Positions 1 through 9,838 of a stretch of 64,000 nucleotides of DNA are shown piece after piece. The stretch is from Pseudomonas sp. NBRC 111124. GTDB lineage: Bacteria > Pseudomonadota > Gammaproteobacteria > Pseudomonadales > Pseudomonadaceae. The stretch's first letter is position 1; each line of letters starts with the position of its first letter. Where the stretch lies: assembly GCF_001320245.1 (NCBI RefSeq), contig NZ_BCBA01000053.1:62001-126000 (forward strand), in the 5' to 3' direction. A program made the position numbers and the translations under genes. Below the pieces are notes generated by a model that searched no databases, was not told the DNA's origin, and worked only from the letters and a program-made list of their open reading frames with translations.

Positions 1-1137
1 GAAGGCAACACGGTGGCCGCCATCGCGGTCTCCTCGGTGCTGCTGTGGGCCTTCCACTTCCTGGTACTGCGCGGCGTACAGCAGGCTGCGGTGATCAACA
101 GCATCGCCACGGTGGCGAAGATGATCCCGATTCTGGTGTTCCTCGTGGTGATCATTACCGCCTTCGATACCGAGCTGTTCACGCTGAATTTCTGGGGTAC
201 TGCAGGCGCAGGCCCGGCCGTAGACCTGGCTCACCTGGATGACTATGGCCGGGTCGGGCATGCCGCCGCCGAGATGCTCCCGCCAACGGAATCGCTGTTC
301 GAGCAGGTGCGCAGCACCATGCTGGTCACCGTGTTCGTGTTTCTCGGCATCGAAGGCGCCAGCGTGTATTCGCGCTATGCACGCAATCGCCGTGATGTCG
401 GCATCGCCACGGTGCTTGGCTTCATCGGCGTACTGTGCCTGCTGGTGCTGATCACTCTGCTCAGTTACGGCGTGATGCTGCGCCCGGAGCTGGCCGGCTT
501 GCGCCAACCGTCGATGGCTGGTGTGCTGGAGGCCATCGTCGGGCGTTGGGGGGCGATCTTCATCAGCATCGGGCTGATCATTTCGGTGCTCGGTGCTTAT
601 CTTTCGTGGACGCTGCTGGCCGCCGAGGTGCTGTATAGCGCAGCCCACGACCAGGCCATGCCGGCCTTTCTCACCCGTGAGAACCCGCACCAGGTACCCT
701 CGGCCGCGCTATGGCTGACCACCTTGTTCGTGCAGCTGTTCCTGTTGCTGACCTGGTTTACCGAGTATGCCTTCACCCTGGCGCTGGAGCTCACCAGCTC
801 GCTGACGCTGATCCCGTATCTGCTGGTGGCGGCCTATGCGTTGAAGTTGGCGTCGAGCCGGGAGACCTATGAGAACGATGCACGGGAGCGTGGCAAGGAT
901 CTGCTGATCGCCGTGCTGGCGACGGCCTACGCGCTGTTGATGGTCTGGGCAGGAGGGATGAAGTATCTGCTGCTCTCGGCCGTGATCTATGGGCCGGGGA
1001 CGCTGCTATACATCAAAGCGCGCAGGGAGCAGCAACGTCAGGTGTTCAACGGCTTCGAGCGGGCTGTGTTCGCGGTGGTAGTGCTGGGTGCCATCATCGC
1101 GGTGTATGGGTTGGTCAGCGGGGCGATTGAAATCTGA
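1..1137 (+). CDS. APC-superfamily amino acid antiporter, 5' truncated
   Basis: The reading frame is open from base 1 and ends in TGA at 1135-1137, so the gene starts before the window; 378 codons are visible. The protein is a polytopic inner-membrane transporter with about eight or nine hydrophobic segments, ending in a helix (AVFAVVVLGAIIAVYGLVSG) and a short tail. The order of segments and motifs such as FVFLGIEGASVYSRYA and LSWTLLAAEVLYSAA fit the basic amino acid/polyamine antiporter group of the APC superfamily (ArcD/arginine-ornithine type). The substrate is inferred; the neighbouring acetylornithine deacetylase gene is consistent with arginine or ornithine metabolism but is on the other strand. 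A perfect 13-bp hairpin follows the stop. Confidence 0.85.
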   Translation, partial: EGNTVAAIAVSSVLLWAFHFLVLRGVQQAAVINSIATVAKMIPILVFLVVIITAFDTELFTLNFWGTAGAGPAVDLAHLDDYGRVGHAAAEMLPPTESLFEQVRSTMLVTVFVFLGIEGASVYSRYARNRRDVGIATVLGFIGVLCLLVLITLLSYGVMLRPELAGLRQPSMAGVLEAIVGRWGAIFISIGLIISVLGAYLSWTLLAAEVLYSAAHDQAMPAFLTRENPHQVPSAALWLTTLFVQLFLLLTWFTEYAFTLALELTSSLTLIPYLLVAAYALKLASSRETYENDARERGKDLLIAVLATAYALLMVWAGGMKYLLLSAVIYGPGTLLYIKARREQQRQVFNGFERAVFAVVVLGAIIAVYGLVSGAIEI

Positions 1138-1152
1138 CACTACCAGCTGAGG

Positions 1153-1182
1153 GCCTCTTCGCGGGCGTACCCGCGAAGAGGC
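1153..1182. terminator. Bidirectional hairpin between permease and argE
   Basis: Perfect 13-bp inverted repeat (GCCTCTTCGCGGG / CCCGCGAAGAGGC) with a 4-base loop, lying between two convergent genes and starting 15 bases after the permease stop. The sequence is of the REP type repeated elsewhere in this window (near 5.1 and 7.4 kb). There is no clear U-run, so a terminator role is inferred from position and symmetry. Confidence 0.65.
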
Positions 1183-1190
1183 AAGCACCC

Positions 1191-2351
1191 TCATGCCTGC
1201 CTGAGGTGATCCACCAACCTCAGCAACATCGCATCACAACCTTGCATTTGTTCGACACTGACGAACTCATCTGGCTTGTGCCCCTGGTCCATGCTGCCCG
1301 GCCCGCAAACCACGGTCGGAATGCCCGCCTGGTCGAACAGACCACCTTCGGTGCCAAACGCCACGGTGCCAAATTCATCGGAGCCACTGAGCAATGCCAC
1401 CAAGCGCGCCGCCTCGCTATCGGCCGGCGTGGCCAGCCCCGGATACGCACTCAACGGTTGCAGGCGGATTGCACTGCCAGCGTTGACCTTGCGCATGCGT
1501 GGCAGCAACTCGGCCTCGGCGTAGGTCAGCAACTGGTCGGCCACTGCCTGGGCTTCGAACCCCGGCAGCGCACGCACTTCGAAATCGAACGCACATTCCT
1601 CCGGCACGATGTTCAGTGCCCTGCCCCCCTTGATCACCCCGGTCTGCACCGTGGAGAACGGCGGATCGAAGCGTTCGTCGTGGTGCGCCGGCGAGGCCAG
1701 GGTCTCACCGATCTCACCCAGCTTGCCGATCAGCTTCGCGGCGTATTCGATGGCATTCACCCCGTAAGGGGCGTACGCCGAGTGGCACGCCGCGCCATGC
1801 ACTTCGCAGCGCATCGCCAACTTACCCTTGTGCCCAAGCACCGGTTTCAGTTCGGTAGGCTCGCCGATCAGGCACAGGCGCGGCTTGTGCGGGCGCTGCT
1901 CCAGTGCAGCCAGCATCGAGCGCACGCCCAGGCAGCCGACTTCCTCGTCATAGGAGAACGCCAGGTGCACCGGCATGCGCAGCGGTTGCGCGATGAACGC
2001 CGGCACGGCTGCCAGCACCGAGGCAATGAACCCCTTCATATCAGCGGTGCCACGGCCATACAGGCGCCCGTCGCGCTCGGTCAGGGCGAAGGGCGGCAGC
2101 GTCCAGGCCTGCCCGTCCACCGGCACTACATCGGTGTGCCCGGACAGCACGACGCCGCCGACATCCTTTGGGCCAATGGTGGCGAACAGGTTGGCCTTGG
2201 TGCCTTCCGGGTTATGGAACAGCTCGCATTCCACACCAAGCTTGGCCAGGTAGTCGCTAATGAACGCAATCAGCTCGAGGTTGGAGTCGCGGCTGACCGT
2301 GGCAAAGCCGATCAGCCGCTCCAGCAAGGCGCGGCTGCTGAACTCATTCAT
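1191..2351 (-). CDS. argE: Acetylornithine deacetylase (M20 metallopeptidase family)
   Basis: 386 residues, the usual ArgE length. Cytosolic di-zinc hydrolase that converts N-acetylornithine to ornithine and acetate. M20 hallmarks are visible in order: GHTDVVPV (metal His and Asp), YGRGTADMKGF (bridging Asp), SYDEEVGCLG (catalytic and metal Glu), the dimerisation-domain HSAYAPYGVNAIEYA, and GPGSMDQGHKPDEFV (final metal His). The start chosen is the ATG at 2351, whose sequence ATGAATGA overlaps the stop of the upstream DUF1028 gene by 8 bases; this indicates translational coupling. A longer in-frame extension upstream to 2483 only shadows the neighbouring gene. A paralogue acting on another N-acyl amino acid cannot be excluded. 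Confidence 0.88.
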   Translation of the reverse strand: MNEFSSRALLERLIGFATVSRDSNLELIAFISDYLAKLGVECELFHNPEGTKANLFATIGPKDVGGVVLSGHTDVVPVDGQAWTLPPFALTERDGRLYGRGTADMKGFIASVLAAVPAFIAQPLRMPVHLAFSYDEEVGCLGVRSMLAALEQRPHKPRLCLIGEPTELKPVLGHKGKLAMRCEVHGAACHSAYAPYGVNAIEYAAKLIGKLGEIGETLASPAHHDERFDPPFSTVQTGVIKGGRALNIVPEECAFDFEVRALPGFEAQAVADQLLTYAEAELLPRMRKVNAGSAIRLQPLSAYPGLATPADSEAARLVALLSGSDEFGTVAFGTEGGLFDQAGIPTVVCGPGSMDQGHKPDEFVSVEQMQGCDAMLLRLVDHLRQA

Positions 2352-3021
2352 CGCCCGGCACCCCGTAGCTCGGCGCGGCGGTAGGGTCGAGGGCGCGGGT
2401 GACATAATCCTGCATCTGCGGGCGATAGGCCTGCCACAGGCCATCGAGTACACCGATCGGGTCTTCCTCCGCCCAGTCCACACGCAGGTCCACCAACGGC
2501 CAGGTCAGCTCACCAGCGACCTTGAGCGCCGCCGAATGCACCGGGCCGGCCTCGCCACCGGCGGCCATCGCCGCATGCATGGCCGCCAACAGGCGGTCAG
2601 CCAGATGCCCGCCGGCGTCTTCGAAAGCCTGCACCATGGCTTCGATCACCTGCAGCGAGGACAACAGGTTGCCAGCGGCGGCGCACTGCTCGCCCGCCAC
2701 GGCGTTATGCACGCCTAGCGCCTCCTTGCCGGTGAACAGTGCCACCTGGCCCTGGCTGTCGATCACCGTGACCTGGCGATACTCGCTCCAGCCATTGGCG
2801 CTGAGCACCCGGTCCAGCGCGGCCGCGGGTGGCAACTGGCCCTGCTCCAGGGCATCGAGGATCTGCGGGCCGAGGGCCGGCAAGGTGATGTTCTGGGTGG
2901 ACACGGCGCCGACGCCGGCACGCACCCACGGGCAGCGGGCGCCCACGGCGATGCTCGACGAGCTGATGGCAATACCGACCTGGCCGGTTTCCTGACAGCG
3001 ACCGATGATGGAAAAGGTCAT
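2344..3021 (-). CDS. DUF1028 family protein (Ntn-hydrolase-like fold)
   Basis: 225 residues beginning MTFSIIGRCQETGQVGIAIS, the conserved start of DUF1028 proteins. GAVSTQNITLPALGPQILD and the VTVIDSQGQVALFTGKEA segment also match that family. The ATG at 3021 is preceded by AGGAG at 6 bases spacing, so the longer in-frame extension upstream is rejected. DUF1028 proteins are annotated as N-terminal-nucleophile-hydrolase-like but their reaction is not established. The last 8 bases overlap argE, so the two are one transcription unit; a role in amino acid or N-acyl compound turnover is inferred from that linkage alone. Confidence 0.85.
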   Translation of the reverse strand: MTFSIIGRCQETGQVGIAISSSSIAVGARCPWVRAGVGAVSTQNITLPALGPQILDALEQGQLPPAAALDRVLSANGWSEYRQVTVIDSQGQVALFTGKEALGVHNAVAGEQCAAAGNLLSSLQVIEAMVQAFEDAGGHLADRLLAAMHAAMAAGGEAGPVHSAALKVAGELTWPLVDLRVDWAEEDPIGVLDGLWQAYRPQMQDYVTRALDPTAAPSYGVPGDE

Positions 3022-3314
3022 GGTGGAACTCCTGTTGTTCTGTGCGATGCCCAGCATTCTGGGCGGAACCTCAAGGGCCACGAAACCAACATTTTCCTGT
3101 GCCTTGAACAGGAAAAAACTAAGGCCGGCCAACACCGTACGAAAACCCTTGAAAACCCCGGTCTGGCCCAAGCAGATCGGGGCCTTCGCCGTTTTATCGG
3201 CAAGCCCCAGCTAAATACTATTTTCGCGATTTTCCAGGCATCCCTAGTCTGGCCCCAGGCAACGGCGGTCCTCGAAACCGACCTGACAAAAACCGCCTGA
3301 ACAAGGGCTCGGAC
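3022..3314. promoter_or_regulatory. Divergent intergenic region, DUF1028-argE / flavoprotein-Rid
   Basis: 293 bases between two divergently transcribed operons; no convincing coding sequence inside. The part near 3205-3235 is relatively AT-rich (AAATACTATTTTCGCG) and is the likeliest place for the promoter of the flavoprotein operon. No operator could be defined by eye. The LysR gene downstream (5156-6067) is a candidate regulator, by proximity only. Confidence 0.5.
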
Positions 3315-4634
3315 ATGACACTGAACAACATCGAAATCGACACCCTCGTGGTTGGCGCCGGCCAGGCCGGCGTGGCCATGAGCGAACACCTGAACAAGCT
3401 CGGCGTACCGCACCTGGTGCTGGAGCGCAACCGTATCGCCGAGGCCTGGCGCACCGGCCGCTGGGATTCGCTGGTGGCCAACGGCCCGGTCTGGCACGAC
3501 CGCTTCCCGGGCCTGGAATTCAACCTCGATGCCGACGCCTTCGCCGGCAAGGACCAGGTCGCCGACTACTTCGAGCAGTACGTGCGCAAGTACAACTTGC
3601 CGGTACGCACCGGCATCGAAGTGAAGAAGGTGGTGCGCAACGCCGACCGCCCCGGCTTCACCATCGAGACCAACGAAGGCGTGATCCGCGCCAACCGGGT
3701 GGTGGCCGCCACGGGCCCGTTCCAGAAACCGGTCATCCCGGCCATCGCGCCGAAAGACGCCAACCTGCACCAGATCCACTCCGCCGCCTACTACAACCCC
3801 GAGCAGCTGCCTGAAGGCGCCGTGCTGGTGGTAGGCGCCGGTTCCTCCGGTGTACAGATCGCCGAAGAGCTGATGCGCGCCGGGCGCCAGGTGTACCTGT
3901 CGGTCGGCGCCCACGACCGCCCGCCGCGGGCCTACCGCAACCGTGACTTCTGCTGGTGGCTGGGCGTACTGGGCGAGTGGGATGCAGAAATCGCCAAGCC
4001 AGGCCGTGAGCACGTGACCATCGCCGTCAGCGGCGCCCGTGGCGGCCACACCGTGGACTTCCGCGCCCTCGCCCACCAGGGCATGACCCTGGTCGGCCTG
4101 ACCCAGTCGTTCGAAAACGGCGTGGCACGCTTCCAGGACAACCTGGTCGAAAACATCAAGCGCGGCGACGAAAACTACCTGGCCCTGCTGGATGCCGCCG
4201 ATGCCTACATCGAGCGCAACGGCCTGGACTTGCCGCAAGAGCCCGAAGCGCGCAAGCGCCTGGCCGACCCGGATTGCATGGTCAACCCGCTGCAGCAACT
4301 GGACCTGGCCCAGGCCGGCGTCACCAGCATCATCTGGGCCACCGGGTATGGCGTGGACTTCAGCTGGCTGCAGGTCGACACCTTCGACGCCAACGGCAAG
4401 CCCCAGCACCAGCGCGGCGTCGCCCGCGAGCCGGGCGTGTACTTCCTCGGTCTGCCTTGGCTGTCGCGCCGTGGCTCCTCGTTCATCTGGGGCGTGTGGC
4501 ACGACGCCAAGCACGTCGCCGGCCATATCGCCACGCAACGCACCTACCTGGCCTACCGCGATCGCGACCAGCGCGATGCGGATGAGCAACAAGTCAATTC
4601 GATCAGCAACGTCAGCACCCTCGGAGCCCTCTGA
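3315..4634 (+). CDS. FAD/NAD(P)-dependent flavoprotein monooxygenase-like (CzcO type)
   Basis: 439 residues. Two Rossmann dinucleotide motifs are visible: DTLVVGAGQAGVAMSEHL near residue 10 (FAD) and LVVGAGSSGVQIAEEL near residue 170 (NADPH), with the ATGPF and IIWATGYGVDFSWL segments typical of flavin-containing/Baeyer-Villiger-type oxygenases and the CzcO group. I did not see a clear FxGxxxHxxxY fingerprint, so true FMO activity is uncertain. The start ATG at 3315 follows a weak ribosome site. Its TGA overlaps the ATG of the next gene (TGATG), so the flavoprotein and the Rid protein are almost certainly co-translated and probably act on the same nitrogenous metabolite. Confidence 0.8.
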   Translation: MTLNNIEIDTLVVGAGQAGVAMSEHLNKLGVPHLVLERNRIAEAWRTGRWDSLVANGPVWHDRFPGLEFNLDADAFAGKDQVADYFEQYVRKYNLPVRTGIEVKKVVRNADRPGFTIETNEGVIRANRVVAATGPFQKPVIPAIAPKDANLHQIHSAAYYNPEQLPEGAVLVVGAGSSGVQIAEELMRAGRQVYLSVGAHDRPPRAYRNRDFCWWLGVLGEWDAEIAKPGREHVTIAVSGARGGHTVDFRALAHQGMTLVGLTQSFENGVARFQDNLVENIKRGDENYLALLDAADAYIERNGLDLPQEPEARKRLADPDCMVNPLQQLDLAQAGVTSIIWATGYGVDFSWLQVDTFDANGKPQHQRGVAREPGVYFLGLPWLSRRGSSFIWGVWHDAKHVAGHIATQRTYLAYRDRDQRDADEQQVNSISNVSTLGAL

Positions 4635-5050
4635 TGCCTACTCATACTCGCATCCGCATGTTCAACACCAAGGAAACCTACCCCAACCAGACCCTGGACA
4701 ACGACCTGTGCCAGGCCGTGCGGGCCGGCAACACCATCTACGTGCGCGGCCAGGTCGGCACCGACTTCGAAGGCAAGCTGGTCGGCCTGGGTAACCCGCA
4801 GGCGCAGACCGAGCAGGCGATGAAGAACGTCAAGCAACTGCTTGAAGAGGCCGGCTCCGACCTGTCGCACATCGTCAAGACCACCACCTACATCACCGAC
4901 CCGCGCTTTCGCGAGCCGGTGTACAAGGAAGTCGGCAAGTGGCTGAAGGGGGTGTTCCCGATCTCCACCGGGCTGGTGGTGGCCGGTTTGGCCCAGGCCG
5001 AGTGGCTGATGGAAATCGACGTGATTGCGGTGGTACCGGATCAGCAGTGA
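4634..5050 (+). CDS. Rid (YjgF/YER057c/UK114) family protein
   Basis: 138 residues. The Rid fold is recognisable from VRAGNTIYVRGQVGTD, EQAMKNVKQLLEEAGSDLSHIVKTTTYITDP and the C-terminal EWLMEIDVIAVV. Archetypal RidA imine deaminases have an arginine in the 'PARSxVxVxxLP' motif (Arg105 in E. coli RidA); here the aligned segment is FPISTGLVVAGLA with Ser111, so this is probably one of the Rid subfamilies that lack the catalytic Arg. It is coupled by a 1-base stop/start overlap to the preceding flavoprotein. Hydrolysis of a reactive imine made by that enzyme is a plausible role, but the missing Arg argues against simple RidA activity. Confidence 0.85.
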   Translation: MPTHTRIRMFNTKETYPNQTLDNDLCQAVRAGNTIYVRGQVGTDFEGKLVGLGNPQAQTEQAMKNVKQLLEEAGSDLSHIVKTTTYITDPRFREPVYKEVGKWLKGVFPISTGLVVAGLAQAEWLMEIDVIAVVPDQQ

Positions 5051-5085
5051 TCCGTTTGAGGTAGCTGGGGGCGCTCTGCGCCCCT

Positions 5086-5149
5086 TTCGCGGGTAAACCC
5101 GCTCCTGCAGGGCCTGCGTTGGGCCTGTAGGAGCGGGTTTACCCGCGAA
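5086..5149. repeat. REP-type long hairpin, probable bidirectional terminator
   Basis: A 26-bp inverted repeat (arms 5086-5111 and 5124-5149, one G-U type mismatch, 12-base loop) built from the TTCGCGGGTAAACCCGCTCC element characteristic of P. putida-type REP sequences. It separates the convergent Rid and LysR genes. A short inverted repeat GGGGCGC/GCGCCCC lies just before it. Role as terminator or mRNA stabiliser is inferred. Confidence 0.75.
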
Positions 5150-5155
5150 GCTTTT

Positions 5156-6067
5156 TCAGAATTTGGCCAGTTCTTCGCGGCAGAACTCGACAAACAGCTG
5201 CGCAGGTTTTGTCAGCTGCACCCGCTTCAAATGAGCAGCCGCCAGCCCCGACAACGCCACCGGCTCGGCGATGTCGATGGTCACCAGCTTCTGCCCGTCA
5301 TAGGTGCACGCCGAATGCGGCCGGGTCACCAGCAACGAAAACCCGAACCCTTGCCCCACCATCCCCCGCACCATCTCGATCGACGGCGAACTGAAGACGA
5401 TGTTCGGCGTCAGGCCCATTTCGTTGAACAGGCTGACGAAGTAGGTCCGGCTTGGCGCCACGTCCAGCAGGATCATCGGCTCCGGGCACAGATCACGCAG
5501 TGACACCTGCGCCTGGCCGGCGAAACGGTGCTTCTCGGGCAGCAGCACGTAAGGCTTCTGCGGCGGCATCAAGGGCTCGGCCTCGATGGTGCCGTCCAGA
5601 TCGTGGTCATACAGAAATGCCAGGTCGAAGGTACCGGCAGTCAGGCCCTGGATCAGGTCCTGCTGCTCACCGTCGCGCAGGCGGATATCGACGCCCGGAT
5701 AGCGCTCGCGAAAGCCGGCGATCAGCCGCGGCAAGTACAGCGGCGCCACGGTTTCGAAGCAACCGATGTCGATCTGCCCCGCCACCGTGTCGTTGTCGGC
5801 CAGCGCGTTCTGCTCGAACTCGTGGGCCATCTGCAGCAACGACTTGGTCTTGGCATAGAAGCGCTTTCCACTGGGCGTCAGCGACACACCCTGGGCGTGG
5901 TGGCGGATGAACAGCTGCACACCGAAGCTTTCTTCCAGGCTCTTGATTGCCGTGGAAATCGACGGCTGGGCGATGTACAGCTGCCGCGAGGCCTCGGCGA
6001 CGCTGCCGGCCTCGACGGTGGTGACGAAATACTTCAGTTGTCGCAGGGTGTAGGAAGCCACAGGCAC
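5156..6067 (-). CDS. LysR-family transcriptional regulator
   Basis: About 303 residues, normal LTTR length. The N-terminal winged helix-turn-helix is clear (YTLRQLKYFVTTVEAGSVAE, then ASRQLYIAQPSISTAIKSLE and LTPSGKRFY), followed by an effector-binding domain starting near residue 90 (GQIDIGCFETVAPLYLPRLI). No ATG is available; GTG at 6067 or GTG at 6061 starts it, the latter having a better-placed GAGG. It is convergent with the Rid gene and is a candidate regulator of the flavoprotein operon, by proximity only. Confidence 0.88.
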   Translation of the reverse strand: MPVASYTLRQLKYFVTTVEAGSVAEASRQLYIAQPSISTAIKSLEESFGVQLFIRHHAQGVSLTPSGKRFYAKTKSLLQMAHEFEQNALADNDTVAGQIDIGCFETVAPLYLPRLIAGFRERYPGVDIRLRDGEQQDLIQGLTAGTFDLAFLYDHDLDGTIEAEPLMPPQKPYVLLPEKHRFAGQAQVSLRDLCPEPMILLDVAPSRTYFVSLFNEMGLTPNIVFSSPSIEMVRGMVGQGFGFSLLVTRPHSACTYDGQKLVTIDIAEPVALSGLAAAHLKRVQLTKPAQLFVEFCREELAKF

Positions 6068-6306
6068 CTCGTTGGCGCCGTTCGCGGGCGCCTTGATATT
6101 TTCCTGTCACTTTACCTTGTGGCCTGATTCAGCGGGCCGCCGGGTGATGAAGGATTTGCCTAAGGCTTGAGCATAATTTTTCTGTTGCCCGCGTCCACCC
6201 ACATGGAACAGTCGCCCAATGCCCTTGGCAACAAGCCGCCTCGCTGGTGAATTGAGCCAGTGCGTCTTTACTGGTAGGTAACGACCCGCAGGAACGGTGT
6301 GCGCCT

Positions 6307-6693
6307 ATGAAGATTGTTGTCACCAGCATCCTCGTCGACGACCAGGCCAAGGCCCTGGCTTTCTACCACTACGTGCTCGGCTTCATGCCCAAACACGATA
6401 TCCCCATGGGCCAGCATCGCTGGCTGACGCTTACCTCGCCCAACGCCCCCGACGGCGTCGAATTGCTGCTGGAGCCTGACGTGCACCCGGCTGCAAAAGT
6501 CTACAAGCAAGCGCTGTGGCAGGACGGCATCCCGGCCACCTCGTTCGGCGTGCGCGATATCCAGGCCGAGTACGCCCGGCTATGCAGGGCCGGCGTAAAG
6601 TTCATCAAGGAGCCCACCGACCTGGGCCCGGTCACTGTCGCGGTGTTCGACGACACCTGTGGCAACCTGATCCAGATCGCCCAGAAACACTGA
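6307..6693 (+). CDS. VOC (glyoxalase/bleomycin resistance) family protein
   Basis: 128 residues forming a single VOC module pair: MKIVVTSILVDDQAKALAFY at the start, VELLLEPDVHP mid-way, and the C-terminal VAVFDDTCGNLIQIAQ. VOC metalloenzymes include glyoxalases, dioxygenases and antibiotic-sequestering proteins; this short type is usually annotated as a glyoxalase-superfamily protein of unknown substrate. The GGA-rich ribosome site is about 12 bases from the ATG, rather far. It has its own upstream region of about 240 bases and is followed at 75 bases by a conserved hypothetical gene. Confidence 0.8.
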   Translation: MKIVVTSILVDDQAKALAFYHYVLGFMPKHDIPMGQHRWLTLTSPNAPDGVELLLEPDVHPAAKVYKQALWQDGIPATSFGVRDIQAEYARLCRAGVKFIKEPTDLGPVTVAVFDDTCGNLIQIAQKH

Positions 6694-6768
6694 GCCGCGC
6701 CCATGGCAGCCGAGGCTGCCATTGGCTACATTGCAGCTGTATCCCGTGCGCCACAATAAGGAAAACAG

Positions 6769-7338
6769 ATGCGCCACGAATTCAGCGAAGTGCTCAACGA
6801 TCTGGTCGACTACTTCCTGCTGGGCGATATCCAGCTGCTCGATCGCTTCAAACACGACAATCACCTGTCCGACGACCTCGCCCGTGAGTTCACCAGCAAC
6901 GACAGCGGTGACAAGGCCGTGGCCGAAGGCGTGGTGGTACCGCTGGCGGGGGTCGACAACCTGCCCTACCACATCATCTTCACCCTTGATGGTTACACAC
7001 CGGCCCTGCTCGAAGCTGGCAGCCGCCTCAAGCACCGGCGCAACGGCTACGTGCTGCAGGTCCAGAACCGCGTGGTGATGCTCTACACCTGGCGCATCCT
7101 GCAGCACTTCACCAACAAGACGCTGGGTGACCTGCTGGCTCGCTATCAGGTGCCGGGCCGGCCGATGATCGAGCTTGACAACGGCTGGTACGACGTCGAG
7201 GTGCTGGCGGGGGCGCTGATCAGGGATGGGTTGTACGAGCCGGCGTTCGAGTTCGTACTGAAGAAGCGCTGGAGCCGGGGTGAGGCCAAGGGGGTGGATA
7301 CCGCTTACGCCTACACCCTGCGCGGCTATTTCGACTGA
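6769..7338 (+). CDS. Conserved hypothetical protein, 189 aa
   Basis: 189 residues, ATG preceded by AAGGAAAACAG. The protein is soluble, acidic at the N-terminus (MRHEFSEVLNDLVDYFLLGD), with YVLQVQNRVVMLYTWRILQHF in the middle and no signal peptide or transmembrane segment. I do not recognise a family. It follows the VOC gene in the same direction and is closed by a strong hairpin at 7353-7396, so it may share that transcript. Confidence 0.7.
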   Translation: MRHEFSEVLNDLVDYFLLGDIQLLDRFKHDNHLSDDLAREFTSNDSGDKAVAEGVVVPLAGVDNLPYHIIFTLDGYTPALLEAGSRLKHRRNGYVLQVQNRVVMLYTWRILQHFTNKTLGDLLARYQVPGRPMIELDNGWYDVEVLAGALIRDGLYEPAFEFVLKKRWSRGEAKGVDTAYAYTLRGYFD

Positions 7339-7352
7339 CTTGTACAAATGCC

Positions 7353-7396
7353 GGCCTCTTCGCGGCTGTAGGACTGGCTGCAGCCGCGAAGAGGCC
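7353..7396. terminator. REP-like hairpin between convergent genes
   Basis: Perfect 16-bp inverted repeat GGCCTCTTCGCGGCTG / CAGCCGCGAAGAGGCC with a 12-base loop, between the convergent hypothetical and MFS genes. It shares the CCTCTTCGCGG core with the hairpin at 1153-1182. It lacks a U-run, so function is inferred from position. Confidence 0.65.
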
Positions 7397-7404
7397 AGAC
7401 CTGC

Positions 7405-9078
<1,674 letters not shown>

Positions 9079-9264
9079 GGGTTGCCTCCGTCATGTTGTC
9101 ATCGCAGGCCGGAGTACCTCACACCCATTTCACCGTCGCACCCAGGCCCTAGGGCTAGCATTGGTTGCGCGAAGCACGACGAGGTCAGCCTCGGATCGCA
9201 GCAAGGTAACTGAAGCATAATCGGCTTTGCGGCAATATCCACTTGCCAGCAGCTCTAGATGCAA

Positions 9265-9360
9265 TCACCCCAGAAACCGTTGCACTTCGGCCAGCACGAC
9301 CTCCGCCTGTTCCCGCCCTAGGGGGCGCCAGTCATGGGCGAACCGCTTGACCTGCGTCAT
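9265..9360 (-). CDS. Possible 31-aa peptide coupled to VOC gene
   Basis: A short frame starts at an ATG that overlaps the TGA of the VOC gene (ATGA) and has GAGG 7 bases upstream. It encodes 31 residues (MTQVKRFAHDWRPLGREQAE ... RFLG) with ordinary Pseudomonas codon use. It could be a genuine coupled small protein or the surviving C-terminal stub of a larger gene, for example a hydrolase. I do not recognise it. Confidence 0.35.
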   Translation of the reverse strand: MTQVKRFAHDWRPLGREQAEVVLAEVQRFLG

Positions 9361-9776
9361 GCCGCCGCCTCGACCGGGCCCTTGAGTTCGACCTGATTGC
9401 CATCGGGGTCGAAGCAGTACAACGACAGCCCCTCGCCTTCGGCGCCATAGCGTTTCTCGGCGGCTTCTACCGTCACGCCAGCTGCCTGCAGGTAAGCCGT
9501 CAGTGCCTGTTCATCGAACGGTTCGATGCGCAGGCAGAAGTGGTGCAGGTTGCGCCCTTCTGCCCCCGGTGCCGCACCGCCGGGCCGGCCCAGCGGGCCA
9601 TCGAGCGTTACCAGGTCGATCATCGCCGAGCCTGTCGCCAGGTGAACCATACCCAGGTCCGGGCGCTCGCGGCTGACCGTGCATCCCAGCAGGTCGCGGT
9701 AAAAGGCCACGCTGCGCTGCAGGTCAGTGACCCGCAACACCAGGTGGTCGATGTGCTTGATGGCGAACGGTCGCAT
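9357..9776 (-). CDS. VOC family metalloenzyme (glyoxalase/dioxygenase superfamily)
   Basis: 139 residues from the ATG at 9776, chosen because GGAG sits 8 bases upstream; a longer in-frame start at 9803 lacks one. Metal-binding VOC features are visible: IKHIDHLVLRVTDLQRSVAFY (first His), NLHHFCLRIEPFDEQAL (second His) and LYCFDPDGNQVELKGP (Glu). This layout fits the YwbC/catechol-dioxygenase-like glyoxalase group. Substrate unknown. It is preceded by its own small promoter region and overlaps a possible 31-residue frame at its stop. Confidence 0.82.
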   Translation of the reverse strand: MRPFAIKHIDHLVLRVTDLQRSVAFYRDLLGCTVSRERPDLGMVHLATGSAMIDLVTLDGPLGRPGGAAPGAEGRNLHHFCLRIEPFDEQALTAYLQAAGVTVEAAEKRYGAEGEGLSLYCFDPDGNQVELKGPVEAAA

Positions 9777-9838
9777 ATCGGGTCTCCTTGACGTTTCCGT
9801 CACCTTAGCTCAGGCGCCGTCAAGCTGACCATAACCCG

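Noticed and set aside
3018..4592. 524-codon open frame on the minus strand antisense to the flavoprotein gene
   Set aside because: Its product is low-complexity and the plus strand encodes a clear two-Rossmann flavoprotein; the antisense frame is a by-product of high GC.
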